A model generated the notes under the pieces. That model was not told the origin of the DNA and ran no database searches. It saw nothing but the letters and a program-made list of their open reading frames with translations. Shown here piece by piece: positions 1-12,528 of a DNA stretch of 64,000 nucleotides (position 1 is its first letter; each line of letters starts with the position of its first letter). This stretch comes from Xylocopa sonorina. Taxonomy: Eukaryota > Arthropoda > Insecta > Hymenoptera > Apidae. The position numbers and the translations under genes were made by a program. The stretch is from the NCBI RefSeq assembly GCF_050948175.1, contig NW_027490185.1:1-64000 (forward strand), written 5' to 3'.

Positions 1-3000
1 CTCATTTCTATGTTTCGCGATAAGATATAATATTCAATGCGAAGTGTCATGTATACCTTGTAATCACTTCAAGTGAGTGTAAACGCGACACTTCCTTGCT
101 AGGAATTAGCGTTTGCAGATATCCACGTATCGAGACACTAGAATTCTAATGCTTCTTAAATCGCCACATCGCATCTCACTTTTATGCTTCAGGATAAGAT
201 ATAATATTCATTGTGGAGTGTTATGTATACCTCGTATTCACTTCAAAATAATGTAAATGCGACACTTCCTTGCTAGGAAGTAGCGATTGCAGATGTCTAC
301 GTATCGAAGCAATAGAGTTCTAATGCCTCTTAAAACGGGATATCGCATCTCATTTCAATGTTTCATGATAAGGTATATTATTCATTGCAAAGTGTCATGT
401 ATACCTCGTACCGACTTCAAAAGAAAGTAAATGCGACACTTCCTTGCTAGGAAGTAGCGTCTGCAGATGTCTACGTATCGAAGCAGTAGAGTTCTAATGC
501 CTCTTAGAACGAAATATCGCATCACATTTCTATGTTACTTGATAAGGTATAATATTCATTGCGAAGTGTCATGAATACCTCGTATTCACTTCAAAAGAAT
601 GTAAATGCGACACTTTCTTGCCAGGAAGTAGCGTTTGCTGTAGTCTACGTATCGAAGCAACAGAGTTCTAATGCTTCTTAAATCGCGATATCGCTTCTCA
701 TTTCTATGCTTCATGATAGGATATAATATTCATTGTGGAGTGTCATGTGTAGCTCGCATACACGTCAAATGAAAGTAAAAGCGTCACTTCCTTGCTAGGA
801 AATAGCGTTTGCAGATGTACAAGTATCGTAGCAATGGAGTTCTTATGCTTCTTTTAACGCGAGAAGGCATCTCATTTCTATGTTTCATGATAAGGTATAA
901 TATTATTTGCGAAGTGTCATGAGTACCTCGTTTTCGCTTCAAGAGAATGTAAATGCGACACTACCTTGCTATTAGTTAGCGCTTGCAGATGTCTACGTAT
1001 CGAAGCAATAGAGTTCTAATGCTTCATAAAATGAGATATCGCACATCATTCCTATGTTTCATGATGAGATATAATATTCATTGCGATGTGTCATGTATAC
1101 ATCGTATTCACTTCAAAAGAATGTAAATGCGACACTTCCTTGCTAAGACGTAGCGTTTGCAGATGTCTATGTATCGAATCAATAGAGTTCTAATGCTTCT
1201 TAAAATGAGATATCGCATCTCATTCCTATGTTTCATGATAAGATATAATATTAATTGCGATGTGTCATGTATACCTCGTATTCACTTGAAAAGAATGTAA
1301 ATGCGACACTTCCTTGCTTGGAAGTAGCGCTTGCAGATGTCTACGTATCGAAGCAATAGAGTTCTAATGCTTCATAAAATGAGATATCGCACCTCATTCT
1401 TATGTTTCATGATGAGATATAATATTCATTGCGAAGTGTCATGTGTACCTCGTATTCACGTCAAAAGAATGCAAATGCGATACTTCCTTGCTAGGAAACA
1501 GCGTTTGCTGATGTCTACGTATCGAGGCAATAGAGTTCTAATGCTTCTTAAATCGCCATATCGCATCACACTTTTATGTGTTACGATAAAATATTATATT
1601 GATTGCGAAGTGTTATGTATACCTCGCATACACTTCAAATGAATGTAAGTGCGACACTTCCTTTCTAGGAAATAACATTTCCAGACGTTTACGTATCGTA
1701 GCAATAGAGTTCTAATGCTTTCTAAAGCGCGATACCGCATCTTATTTCTATGTTTCATGATAAGATATAATATTCATTGCGAGGGGTCATGTATACCTCG
1801 TATTCACTTCAAAAGAGTGTAGATGCGGCACTACCTTGCTAGGAAGTAGCTTTTGCAGATGTCTACGTATCGTAATAATAGTGCTCTAACGCTTCTTGTA
1901 ACGCGATATCGCATCTCATTTCTATGTTTCATGATAAGGTATAATATTCAATGCGAAGTGCCATCTATACCTCGTACTCACTTCAAAAGAATATAAATAC
2001 GACGCTTCCTTGCTAGGAAATAGCGTTTGCAGATATCTACATATCGTAGCAATAGAGTTCTAATGTTTCTTAGAATGGGATATCGCATCTGATTTCTATG
2101 TTTCATGATAACATGTAATATTCGTTGCGAAGTGTCATGTATACATCGTATTCACTTCAAATGAATGTAAATGCGACACTTCCTTGCTAGGAAATAGAGT
2201 TTGCAGAAATCTACGTATCGTAGCAATAGAGTTCTAATTCTTCTTAAAATGGGATATCGCATCTCATTTCTATGTTTCATGGTAACATGTAATATTCGTT
2301 GCGAAGTGTCATGTATACTTCGTATTCACTTCAAATGAATGTAAATGCGACACTTCCTTGCTAGGAAATAGCGTTTCCAGATATCTACGTATCGAAGCAA
2401 TAGACATCTAATGCTTCAAAAATCGCCATATCGCATCTCATTTCTATGTTTCATGATCAGATATAATATTCATTATGCAGTGTTATGTATACCTCGTATT
2501 CACCTCAAAGGAATGTAAATTCGACACTTCCTTGCTAGGAGATAGCGTTTGCAGATGTCTACGTATCGAAGCATTAGGGATCTAATGCTTCTTAAATCGC
2601 GATATCGCTTCTCATTTCTATGTTTCATGATAATATATAATATTCACTGCGAAGTGTCATGTATACCTGGCATACACTTCAAATGAATGTAAATGCGACA
2701 CTTCCTTGCTAGGAAATAGCGTTTGCAGATGTCTACGTATCGAAGCAATAGGGATCTAATGCTTCTTAAATCGCGATATCGCTTCTCATTTCCATGTTTC
2801 ATGATAATATATAATATTCACTGCGAAGTGTCATGTATACCTCGCATACACTTCAAATGAATGTAAATGCGACACTTACTTGCTAGGAAATAGCGTTTGC
2901 AGATGTCTACGTACCGAAGCAATAGACATCTAATGCTTCATAAATCGCCATATCGCATCTCATTTCTATGTTTCATGATCAGATATAATATTCATTGTGC

Positions 3001-6000
3001 AGTGTTATGTATACCCAGTATTCACCTCAAAGGAATGTAAATGCGACACTTCCTTGCTAGGAAATAGCGTTTGCAGATGTCTACGTATCGAAGCAATAGG
3101 GATCTAATGCTTCTAAAATCGCGATATCGCTTCTCATTTCTATGTTTCATGATAATATATAATATTCATTGCGAAGTGTCATGTATACCTCGCATACACT
3201 TCAAATGAATGTGAATGCGACAGTTCCTTGCTAGGAAATAGTGTTTGCAGATATCTACGTATCGAAGCAATCGAGTTCTAAAGCTTCATAAATCGCGATA
3301 TCGCATCTCATTTCAATGCTTCATGATGAGATATAATGTTCATTGTGCAGTGTTATGAATACCGCGTATTCACTTCAAAAGAATGTAAATGCGACACATC
3401 CGTGCTAGGAAGAAGCGTTTGCAGATTTCTACGTATCGAAGCAATAGGGATCTAATGCTTCTTAAATCGCGATTTCACTTCTCATTTCTATGTTTCATTA
3501 TAATATATAATATTCATTGCAACGTGTCATGTATACCTCGCATACACTTCAAATAAATGTGAATGCGATAGTTCCTTGCTAGGAAATATCGTTTGCAGAT
3601 GTCTACGTATCGAAGCAATAGACATCTAATGCTTCATAAATCGCCATATCGCATCTCATTTCTATGTTTCATGATCAGATATAATATTCATTGTGCAGTG
3701 TTATGTATACCTCGTATTCACCTCAAGGGAATGTAAATGCGACACTTCCTTCCTAGGAAATAGCGTTTGCAGATGTATACGTATCGAAGAAATAGGGATC
3801 TAATGCTTCTTAAATCGCGATGTCTCTTCTCATTTCTATGTTTCATTATAATATATAATATTCATTGCGAAGTGTCATGTATACCTCGCATACACTTCAA
3901 ATGAATGTAAATGCGACACTTCCTTGCTAGGAAATAGCGTTTGCAGATGTCTATGTATCGAAGCAATAGACATCTAATGCTTCATAAATCGCCATATCGC
4001 ATCTCATTTCTATGTTTCATGATCAGGTATAATATTCATTGTGCAGTGTTATGTATACCTCGTATTCACCTCAAAGGAATGTAAATGCGACACTTCCTTC
4101 CTAGGAAATAGAGTTTGCAGATGTCTGCGTATCGAAGCAATAGGGATCTAATGCTTCTTAAATCGCGATATCGCTTCTCATTTCTATGTTTCATGATAAT
4201 ATATAATATTCCCTGCAAAAGTGTCATGTATACCTCACATACACTTCAAATGAATGTAAATGGGACACTTCCTTGCTAGGAAATATCGTTTGCAGATGTC
4301 TACGTATCGAAGCAATATACATCTAATGCTTCATAAATCGCCATATCGCATCTCATTTCTATGTTTCATGATCAGATATAATATTCATTATGCAGTGTTA
4401 TGTATACCTCGTATTCACCTCAAAGGAATGTAAACGCGACACTTCCTTGCTAGGAAATAGCGTTTGCAGATGTCTACGTATCGAAGCAATAGGGATCTAA
4501 TGCTTCTTAAATCGCGATATCGCTTCTCATTTCTATGTTTCATGATAATACATAATATTCACTGCGAAGTGTCATGTATACCTCGCATACACTTCAAATG
4601 AATGTAAGTGCGATACTTCCTTGCTAGGAAATAGCGTTTGCAGATGTCTACGTATCGAAGAAATAGACATCTAATGCTTCATAAATCGCCATATCGCATC
4701 TCATTTCTATGTTCATTGATCAGATATAATATTCATTATGCAGTGTTATGTATACCTCGTATTCACCTCAAAGGAATGTAAATGCGACACTTCCTTGCTG
4801 AGAAATAGCGTTTACAGTTGTCTACGTATCGAAGCAATAGACATCTAATGCTTCATAAATCGCCATATCGCATCTCATTTCTATGTTTCATGATCAGATA
4901 TAATATTCATTGTGCAGTGTTATGTATACCTCGTATTCACCTCAAAGGAATATAAATGCGACACTTCCTTGCTGGAAAATAGCGTGTGCAGATGTCTACG
5001 TATCGGAGCAATAGGGATCTAATGCTTCTTAAATCGCGATATCGCATCTCATTTCAATGTTTCATGATGAGATATAATATTCATTTTGCAGTGTTATGAA
5101 TACCGCGTATTCACTTCAAAGGAATGTAAATGCGACACTTCCTTGCTAGGAAGAAGCGTTTGCAGATGTCTACGTATCGAAGCAATAGGGATCTAATGCT
5201 TCTTAAATCGCGATGTCCCTTCTCATTTCTATGTTTCATTATAATATATAATATTCATTGCGAAGTGTCATGTATACCTCGCATACACTTCAAATGAATG
5301 TAAATGCAACACTTCCTTGCTAGGAAATAGCGTTTGCAGATGTCTACGTATCGAAGCAATAGACATCTAATGCTTCATAAATCGCCATATCGCATCTCAT
5401 GTCTATGTTTCATGATCAGGTATAATACTCATTGTGCAGTGTTATGTACACCTCGTATTCATCTCAAAGGAATGTAAATGCGACACTTCCTTCCTAGGAA
5501 ATAGCGTTTGCAGATGTCTACGTATCGAAGCAATAGGGATCTAATGCTTCTTAAATCGCGATATCGCTTCTCATTTCTATGTTTCATGATAATATATAAT
5601 ATTCCCTGCAAAAGTGTCATGTATACCTCACATACACTTCAAATGAATGTAAATGGGACACTTCCTTGTTAGGAAATATCGTTTGCAGATGTCTACGTAT
5701 CGAAGCAATAGACATCTAATGCTTCATAAATCGCCATATCGCATCTCATTTCTATGTTTCATGATCAGATATAATATTCATTGTGCAGTGTTATGTATAC
5801 CTCGTATTCACCTCAAAGGAATGTAAATGCGACACTTCCTTGCTAGGAAATAGCGTTTGCAGATGTCTACGTATCGAAGCAATAGGCATCTAATGCTTCT
5901 TAAATCGCGATGTCTCTTCTCATTTCTATGTTTCATTATAATATATAATATTGATTGCGAAGTGTCATGTATACCTCGCATACACTTCAAATGAATGTAA

Positions 6001-8560
6001 ATGCGACACTTCCTTGCTAGGAAATAGCGTTTGCAGATGTCTACGTATCGAAGCAATAGACATCTAATGCTTCATAAATCGCCATATCGCATCTCATTTC
6101 TATGTTTCATGATCAGGTATAATATTCATTGTGCAGTGTTATGTATACCTCGTATTCACCTCAAAGGAATGTAAATGCGACACTTCCTTGCTGGGAAATA
6201 GCGTTTGCAGATGTCTACGTATCGAAGCAATAGGGATCTAATGCTTCTTAAATCGCGATATCGCTTCTCATTTCTATGTTTCATGATAATATATAATTCT
6301 CCCTGCAAAAGTGTCATGTATACCTCACATACACTTCAAATGAATGTAAATGGGACACTTCCTTGCTAGGAAATATCGTTTGCAGATGTCTACGTATGGA
6401 AGCAATATACATCTAATGCCTCATAAATCGCCATATCGCATCTCATTTCTATGTTTCATGATCAGATATAATATTCATTATGCAGTGTTATGTATACCTC
6501 GTATTCACCTCAAGGAATGTAAACGCGACACTTCCTTGCTAGGAAATAGCGTTTGCAGATGTCTACGTATCGAAGCAATAGGGATCTAATGCTTCTTAAA
6601 TCGCGATATCGCTTCTCATTTCTATATTTCATGATAATATATAATATTCACTGCGAAGTGTCATGTATACCTCGCATACACTTCAAATGAATGTAAATGC
6701 GACACTTCCTTGCTAGGAAATAGCGTTTGCAGATGTCTACGTATCGAAGCAATATACATCTAATGCTTCATAAATCGCCATATCGCATCTCATTTCTATG
6801 TTTCATGATAAGATATAATATTCATTGTGCAGTGTTATGTATACCTCGTATTCACTTCAAAAGAATGTAAATGCGACACTTCCTTGCTGGGAAGTAGCGT
6901 TTGCAGATGTCTTCGTATCGAACCAATAGAATTCTAATGCTTCTTAAATCGCCATATCGCATCTCATTTCTGTGTTTTATGATAAGATATAATATTCATT
7001 GTGCAGTGTTATGTATATCTCGTCTATACTACAAATGAATGTAAATGCGACACTTCCTTGCTAGTAAATAGCGTTTGCAGATGTCTACGTTTCGTGGCAT
7101 TAGAGTTCTAATGCTTCTCAAAACGAGATATCGCTTCTCATTTCTATGTTTCATGATAATATATAATTTTCATTGCGAAGTGTTATGTATACCTCGTATT
7201 CACTTCAAAATAATGTAAACGCGACACTTCCTTGCCAGGAAATAGAGTTTGCAGATGTCTACGTATCGAAGAAGTAGACATCTAATGCTTCTTAAATCGC
7301 GATATCTCATCTCACTTCTATGTTTCATGATAAGATATAATATTCATTGCGAAGTGTCATTTATATCTCGTACTCACTTCAAAGAAAGTAAATGCGACAC
7401 TTCCATGCTAGGAAATGGCGTTTGCAGATGTCTCCGCATCGAGGCCGTAGAGTTCTTTTGCTTCTTAAGACGCGATATCGCATCTCATTTCTATGTTTCA
7501 TGATAAGATATAATATACATTGCGAAGTGTCATGTATACCTCGTACTCAGTTCAAAGGAATGTAAATGCGACACTTCCTTGCTAAGAAATAGCGTTCCCA
7601 GATGTCTCCGCATCGAGGCAATAGGGTTCTAATACTTCTCAAAACGCGATATCGCATCTCATTTCTATGCTTCATGATAAGATATAATATTCATTCCGAA
7701 GTGTCATGTATACCTCGATTTCACTTCACAAGAATATAAATGCGACACTTCCTTGCTAGGAAATATTGTTTGCAGATGTCTACGTATCGAAGCAATTGAC
7801 TTCTAATGCTTCTTTAAACGCGATATCGCATTTCAGTTCTATGTTTCATGATAAGATGTAACATTCATTGCGAAGTGTTATGTATACCACGTCTACATTT
7901 CAAAGGAATGTATATGCCGCAGTTCCTTGCAGCGAAATGCGTTTTCAGAAGTCTACGTTTCACGCAAATAGAGTAGTAGTGCATCCTAAAACGCGATATC
8001 GCATCTCAGTACTGTTTCTCATGATAAGGTAAAATATTCATTGCGAGGTATTATGTATACCTCGTCTACACTTCAAAAGAATGTAAATGCCCCACTTACT
8101 TGCTAGGAAATAGCGTTTCCAGATGTCTAAGTCTCGAAGCAATGGACTTCTAATGCTTCTTTAAACGCGATATCGCATTTCAGTTCTATGTTTCATGATA
8201 AGATGTAACATTCATTGCGATGTGTTATGTATACCACGTCTACATTTCAAAGGAATGTATATGCCGCAGTTCCTTGCAGCGAAATGCGTTTTCAGAAGTC
8301 TACGTTTCACGGAAATAGAGTAGTAGTGCATCCTAAAACGCGATATCGCATCTCAGTACTGTTTCTCATGATAAGATAAAATATTCATTGCGAGGTATTT
8401 TGTATACCTCGTCTACACTTCAAAAGAATGTAAATGCCCCACTTACTTGCTAGGAAATAGCGTTTCCAGATGTCTACGTCTCGAAGCAATGGACTTCTAA
8501 TGCTTCTTTAAACGCGATATCGCATCTCATTTCTATGTTTCATAATATGATGTAATATTC
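1..8560 (+). repeat. 174-bp satellite array, plus orientation
   Basis: Tandem array with a period of about 174 bp: the GTATCG motif ends at 306, 480 and 654. Monomers carry a recurring order of landmarks: TTCCTTGCTAGGAA, GCAGATGTCTACGTATCG, a GAAGCA...TGCTTC dyad, GCGATATCGC, CATGATAAGATATAATATTC, GTATACCTCG and GAATGTAAATGCGACAC. Monomers 1-2500 are irregularly mixed variants. From about 2560 a two-monomer pattern takes over. From about 7850 a divergent dimer is duplicated with a 347-bp offset (7861 versus 8208). Open frames here are short and cross monomers, so no gene is called. Confidence 0.97.
2560..6760 (+). repeat. Dimeric higher-order satellite repeat, 348 bp
   Basis: Two monomer types alternate. 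Type 1 has GGGATCTAATGCTTCTTAAA and CGCATACACTTCAAATGAATG; type 2 has GACATCTAATGCTTCATAAA, CATGATCAGATA and TTGTGCAGTGTTATG. The GGGATC marker of type 1 starts at 2751, 3099, 3448, 3795, 4143 and 4492, a spacing of 347-349 bp. Rarer variants recur at larger multiples: CCCTGCAAAA starts at 4211, 5604 and 6301 (about 8 and 4 monomers apart). The pattern breaks near 4850-5030, where two type 2 monomers are adjacent. Confidence 0.9.
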
Positions 8561-9139
8561 ATTGCGAATTGCTATTTATATCTCGTCTACACATCAGAAG
8601 AATGTAAATGCCACACTTCCTTGCAGGGAAATATCGTATCCAGATGTCTACGTATCGAAGCAATTGCGTTGCAATGCTTTTTAAAACGCGATATCGCATC
8701 TCATTTCTATGCTTCATGATAAAACACTATATTCATTGCGAAGTGTTATGTACCACTCGTCTAGGCCCCGAAAGAATGTAAGTGCCACTCTTCGTCACAA
8801 GGAAATAGCGTTTCCAGATGTCTACGTATCGAAGCAATGGAGTTCTAATGCTTCGTAGAACGCGGCTGCGCATCTTACTTCTATATTTCATGATAAGATG
8901 TAATATTCATAGCATCGCGTTATGTTTATCTGCTTCTGCATATGAATTGAGTGTGAACCCTATACTTTCCTGCCCGGGGATAGCGTTTCTAGATGTCCAG
9001 GTGCCGAAGCATTTAATTTGTCATGCTTCATGCACCTCAATATTGCATTTCATATAAACAGTTCAAAGTAAGTTAAAAGGTTGTAAAGCTCTATGCATCG
9101 CATTATGCCTGTGCTTTTGTGCTTTATAATGTTCTGGGA
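8561..9139 (+). repeat. Degenerate satellite next to element 1 copy 1
   Basis: Monomers still follow the satellite order, but many positions differ: CTGCTTCTGCATATG replaces the usual GTATACCTCG stretch, and TTGCCCGGGGATAGCG replaces the TTCCTTGCTAGGAA dyad. The last monomer is cut at TTCTGGGA, where element 1 starts. The same degenerate monomers lie beside element 1 copy 2 (29248-29560, inverted) and partly beside copy 3 (58561-58808). Confidence 0.85.
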
Positions 9140-9731
9140 TGTGAGAAGGTCCTCAACCATTCTTAACCCCCTAAAGAGAAGTCAAAAGTCCAGCGGCCCT
9201 GCAGGTGGGCCATGGGAGCGCGGCGCGCGAGGCGCTACGCAATTTAAATGATCAGGAGGATCCCCTCAGGGACACCCAAGGGGGCGAGAAGAGGAAATCG
9301 CCGAAATCCACTGATCGATGGACCCGAACAATACCGAAGCCTACAGCCCACTCCACCAAGGAGCCCCGAGGAGGATGCAGGAGACCCGAGGACCACCAGC
9401 GAATTCAAGGAACCTGAAGAAGAGAACGTGAGAGCTTATTCGCTTAAGCGTCCCATTTCTTGTGTCGCATATTGTATATTGTATCTTATATCGTGAAGCG
9501 AGTTATGATACCCGGTAATTTGCGGCGTGTTGCGTAGTTTTCCGTAGCCCTTCTTAGTTAAACCCACGTCGAGACCAGAAATAAACATGCCGTGACTTCA
9601 GTATCTCGCGACCTGAGTGTGTGTACTTGGCTAGGCGTAGTCGAGAGGAGGAGCATTTCGAAATTTCAAGGGTTGTTCCGCCCCAGGGTTCCCGGGGTCG
9701 TGTAGTCTATCCCTTTGCTACTTTCTGAGCA
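9140..9731 (+). mobile_element. LTR-like 5' end of element 1 copy 1
   Basis: It begins TGTGAGAAGG and ends TTTCTGAGCA (TG...CA), and after GC comes the primer-binding motif TGGCGCCCAA. A possible polyadenylation signal AATAAA lies at 9580-9585. It is clearly related to the longer LTR of element 2 (11762-12516): both share the TGTGAGAAGG start, the GATCGATG...CGAACAATACCGAAGC block, the GAGAACGTGAG block and the end before the PBS. It lacks roughly 170 bp that carry a TATA box and a (GA)n tract in element 2. Short open frames across it are not treated as genes. Confidence 0.6.
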
Positions 9732-9733
9732 GC

Positions 9734-9743
9734 TGGCGCCCAA
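9734..9743 (+). promoter_or_regulatory. Primer-binding site, tRNA-Lys type
   Basis: TGGCGCCCAA lies two bases after the LTR end. It matches the 3' end of tRNA-Lys used as primer by several insect LTR elements and retroviruses. The match stops after about 10 bases. The same motif occupies the same position in all five LTR copies in the window. Confidence 0.55.
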
Positions 9744-11334
9744 GAAAAGTTGTACGTGAGCGGATACCTTGAAACGATAGATCGCATTAGATTAAAGTAC
9801 GTTTTACACCTTAAAGCATTTAGATAATTAACCCCTTCGAGCTTCCCTGACTTACTATATATAGGTTTCCGTCACAACTAATAGGAACCATCACTTTACA
9901 TAGATATATAGAACACACATAGTTTTAAACGTAGAACTGAGAATTTGAGAACTTACTTTGAAACGTTAGTAGTGAGAAATTCCATCGGATTTCATAGAAA
10001 TTCAGAACTTACTTGCTATGAAACATAGGCAGATAAGGGCCATCGCGTTGCTTAGAACTTTAGAACTTGCTTACTTCAACAAAGATTTCTATTGGCTTCG
10101 TCCGTTCTTTTAGAAGAGTTTTTGATAAACCACATACTTTTCACGCTTCTGATATCTTTGAAAGTTCGCGAGATGTAATCGTTTAAGTTTTAAAATGATT
10201 ACTTAGTGTGGATTATTATTTAGTAACTCGCTCATAAACGAGTCTGCATAGGATTTAATCCATAAGTTTTTAAGCCTGGAATTTATGCAGTTATTTGTTA
10301 TTCACTTATTGCTCAAACGACAAAGATTCTGACCACTTCAAAATGGTTGACTTTCATCAATTTTCTTAAAAATAGAAATAGTGCCCAACTGCTTGCATTA
10401 AAGACTGTAATTAAAGCTTTCGAAACATTTTACCTCTTATAGATGAATTCTGGAATTGAAATTGAATGTTTGACTTTTCTAGCTCCTGTTTAGACATCTT
10501 TCTATTGGAATGTTCAAGTATTTTTCATATTCGTAATTATTAAAAATGTTTTACTTGATTGTTTTATTTAATATTTAGAATTTTCTGAGAAATATTTTTT
10601 ATCGTAATGAACTATATAATTGCAATTATAATTCTTTATGAAGTAATAATAACAGAAAGGTATGTATCCATTCTTGTAGTTTTGTAAAGAGTATTTAATC
10701 TTACTATCTAAAATGAAACATTGAGATCTGTTTACAATCTAATGGAATTTAATTACCTTTTGATTCAAATTCACAATGATAATCTTCCATAGTTCAACAA
10801 TTTTGTGATCTGTCCTCAGGAATCCGCAGCTCAGTACTTATAAAATGAACGACACAAAGAACAGCCTAACCAAACGTATTCGAACCGATTTTTCAATACT
10901 AATCTTATCATGTTTAACTTATGCTGCAAACTATTGAAATGCCCTTCGAAAAGTGTTTATTCACAGTGAAGTAAACGATAAGTATTACGTCTTCCACCAC
11001 TGTTTACAATACGTATGTTTCATTTACTATCAAAACCGTGAGTATTATCGCCTTTCTTTACTTTTTGTAACCTTCAATGCCTTCATGTTACAGATCGTTA
11101 AACTTGCTTTAAAATGCTCTATCGTATTACGGAAGAATGGACATACCAATTCATTTTAAAAAATGAAGGTAACCTTCATATGTCCAACATAACTTCACTT
11201 ACAAAAAAACTATTTTCATCAACGGATGGCCCCTTTGTACTATGCAATTTTATATTAGCAAAAACTTCTATGAAACTTATAGTTTCGTGGATATCTGAGG
11301 TGCTAATTATTACTGCCTCACCCTGTATATTGTT

Positions 11335-11508
11335 ATGGATGTGTCCAACAAGGCAACGATGAACAGAGTTAAATTTAATATTATGATGTTTATTATTTTA
11401 CTTATAGTATATTTGTTTTTCTGGAATTTGGCCAAAAAACAATGTTCACGATGTCGACAGATGAATATATTTACTATAGGCTCGCTCACCTCCCCCTGCT
11501 TCGGTTAG
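11335..11508 (+). pseudogene. Truncated membrane-protein gene, copy 1
   Basis: This is the 5' part of the gene seen complete at 61004 and 27052. The ATG is followed by the single hydrophobic segment and the Cys-x-x-Cys region. The homology stops near 11472, where element 2 copy A begins. The frame then runs through foreign sequence to a TAG at 11506. Compared with the other copies it has several replacements, including an arginine for the glycine between the two cysteines, so it is probably no longer constrained. Confidence 0.55.
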
Positions 11509-11766
11509 ACTAGCTCGCAGATCACCACCCATGCGAGAAGCGCGACACGGACCATTGCCACCCATAAGACGCCTCTTCGGCGGATAATAAGACCGCAGGT
11601 TCGCGGAAGGGCTGTGCCCCGAGGTAGCGTGATGGGCTCGACGGTGGAGGAGTCGGGAAGTGAGCAAGAAGAGACCCTGAAGCCCGAAGGATACGATCCA
11701 GAGCTCTGCAACGATAAGACCGTTGCAGTAGTCCATGGAGACAAACAGGATGGTTCTCGGGTGTGA
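11509..11766 (+). pseudogene. C-terminal coding tail abutting the element 2 LTR
   Basis: An open frame of 85 codons has no start of its own and follows a TAG at 11506. Its first half is basic (Arg/His-rich); its second half is acidic, with a Glu-rich stretch ending DGSRV before a TGA that overlaps the first bases of the LTR. A coding region ending at the 3' LTR is typical of Ty3/gypsy-like pol or env ends. The inverted copy B keeps the same frame in its second half but has a TAA partway. I do not recognise the protein; the retroelement origin is inferred from position. Confidence 0.4.
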
Positions 11767-12516
11767 GAAGGACCTCTACCCCTCCCCTGAGCTCATGGAG
11801 AGGATAACTCAGGATGCGCAGCGGAATTGCAGGTGAGCCGTGGAAAGCGCGGCGCGCGACACGCGCCGCAGTTCAAATAATCCAGAGGACCCCCTCTTTT
11901 TGGAGACACACCAGAGGGGGCGATCAGGGAAGATCGCCGAAATTCACCGATCGATGCCTCGAACAATACCGAAGCGTATGGCCCTACCCCATCAAGGAGC
12001 CCTAAGGAGGGTCTAAGGGGATTCGAAGACCCCCAGCAAACCTATATAATGAGCTAGCCAGCACGAAGACAGCCTCTTATTCTTCTGAACGACTTAGCGA
12101 CTACTTAGCGAGCAACCGAGCAAGCGATTATACGGAGCGATTCGGAGGAGAGAGAGAGAGAGAGAGGGAGAGGTAGACGGACTGAACGGGATCCATACTT
12201 GTTGGAAACGAGAACGTGAGTCCTTATACGCTAAAGCGTCCAATTTGTTCCCTGCCGCAATTGTGATATCGCGTACTGTAATTTGTATTGTATAACGGGT
12301 AGTGATCCCCGGTCATTCGCGGCGTGTCGTATACCCTTTTGTAATACCGCGTCGAGGCAATCTAGAAAGAAGCCGTGAGTTCAGTATCCCGCAACCCTAA
12401 TTTGCGCACTCGGCTAGAAGCAGTCGAGCGAAAGAGTATTTCGAAATTTCGAGGGTTATCTTGCACCGGGTTTCCCCGGGTTGCGTGGTTTATTAGTTTT
12501 TGCTACTTCTTGAGTA
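11762..12516 (+). mobile_element. LTR of element 2 copy A
   Basis: It begins TGTGAGAAGG and ends CTTGAGTA (TA instead of the usual CA), followed by GC and the PBS. A TATA box lies at 12043-12050 and a (GA)n tract at about 12147-12172, consistent with a U3 promoter followed by the R region. It is 755 bp long, against 774 bp in copy B and about 592 bp in the element 1 LTRs. Confidence 0.6.
12043..12050 (+). promoter_or_regulatory. TATA box in element 2 LTR
   Basis: TATATAAT lies in the context AAACC...GAGCTAGCC. The same motif is conserved in copy B on the minus strand (17060-17066). It would place the transcription start near the GA-rich tract. It is absent from all element 1 LTRs. Confidence 0.5.
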
Positions 12517-12518
12517 GC

Positions 12519-12528
12519 TGGCGCCCAA
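12519..12528 (+). promoter_or_regulatory. Primer-binding site of element 2 copy A
   Basis: TGGCGCCCAA lies two bases after the LTR end. The downstream leader reads AAAGTCCCAGCCTCGCAG and is shared with copy B. Confidence 0.55.

Noticed and set aside
1..9139. CRISPR array
   Set aside because: Repeats are contiguous 174-bp units with no short direct repeats or unique spacers, and the context is eukaryotic.
9205..9496. Open frames in the element 1 LTR (also 28879-29182 and 58873-59164)
   Set aside because: Conserved only because the three copies are recent duplicates. They lie in an LTR-like region, overlap in two frames and have no recognisable domain.
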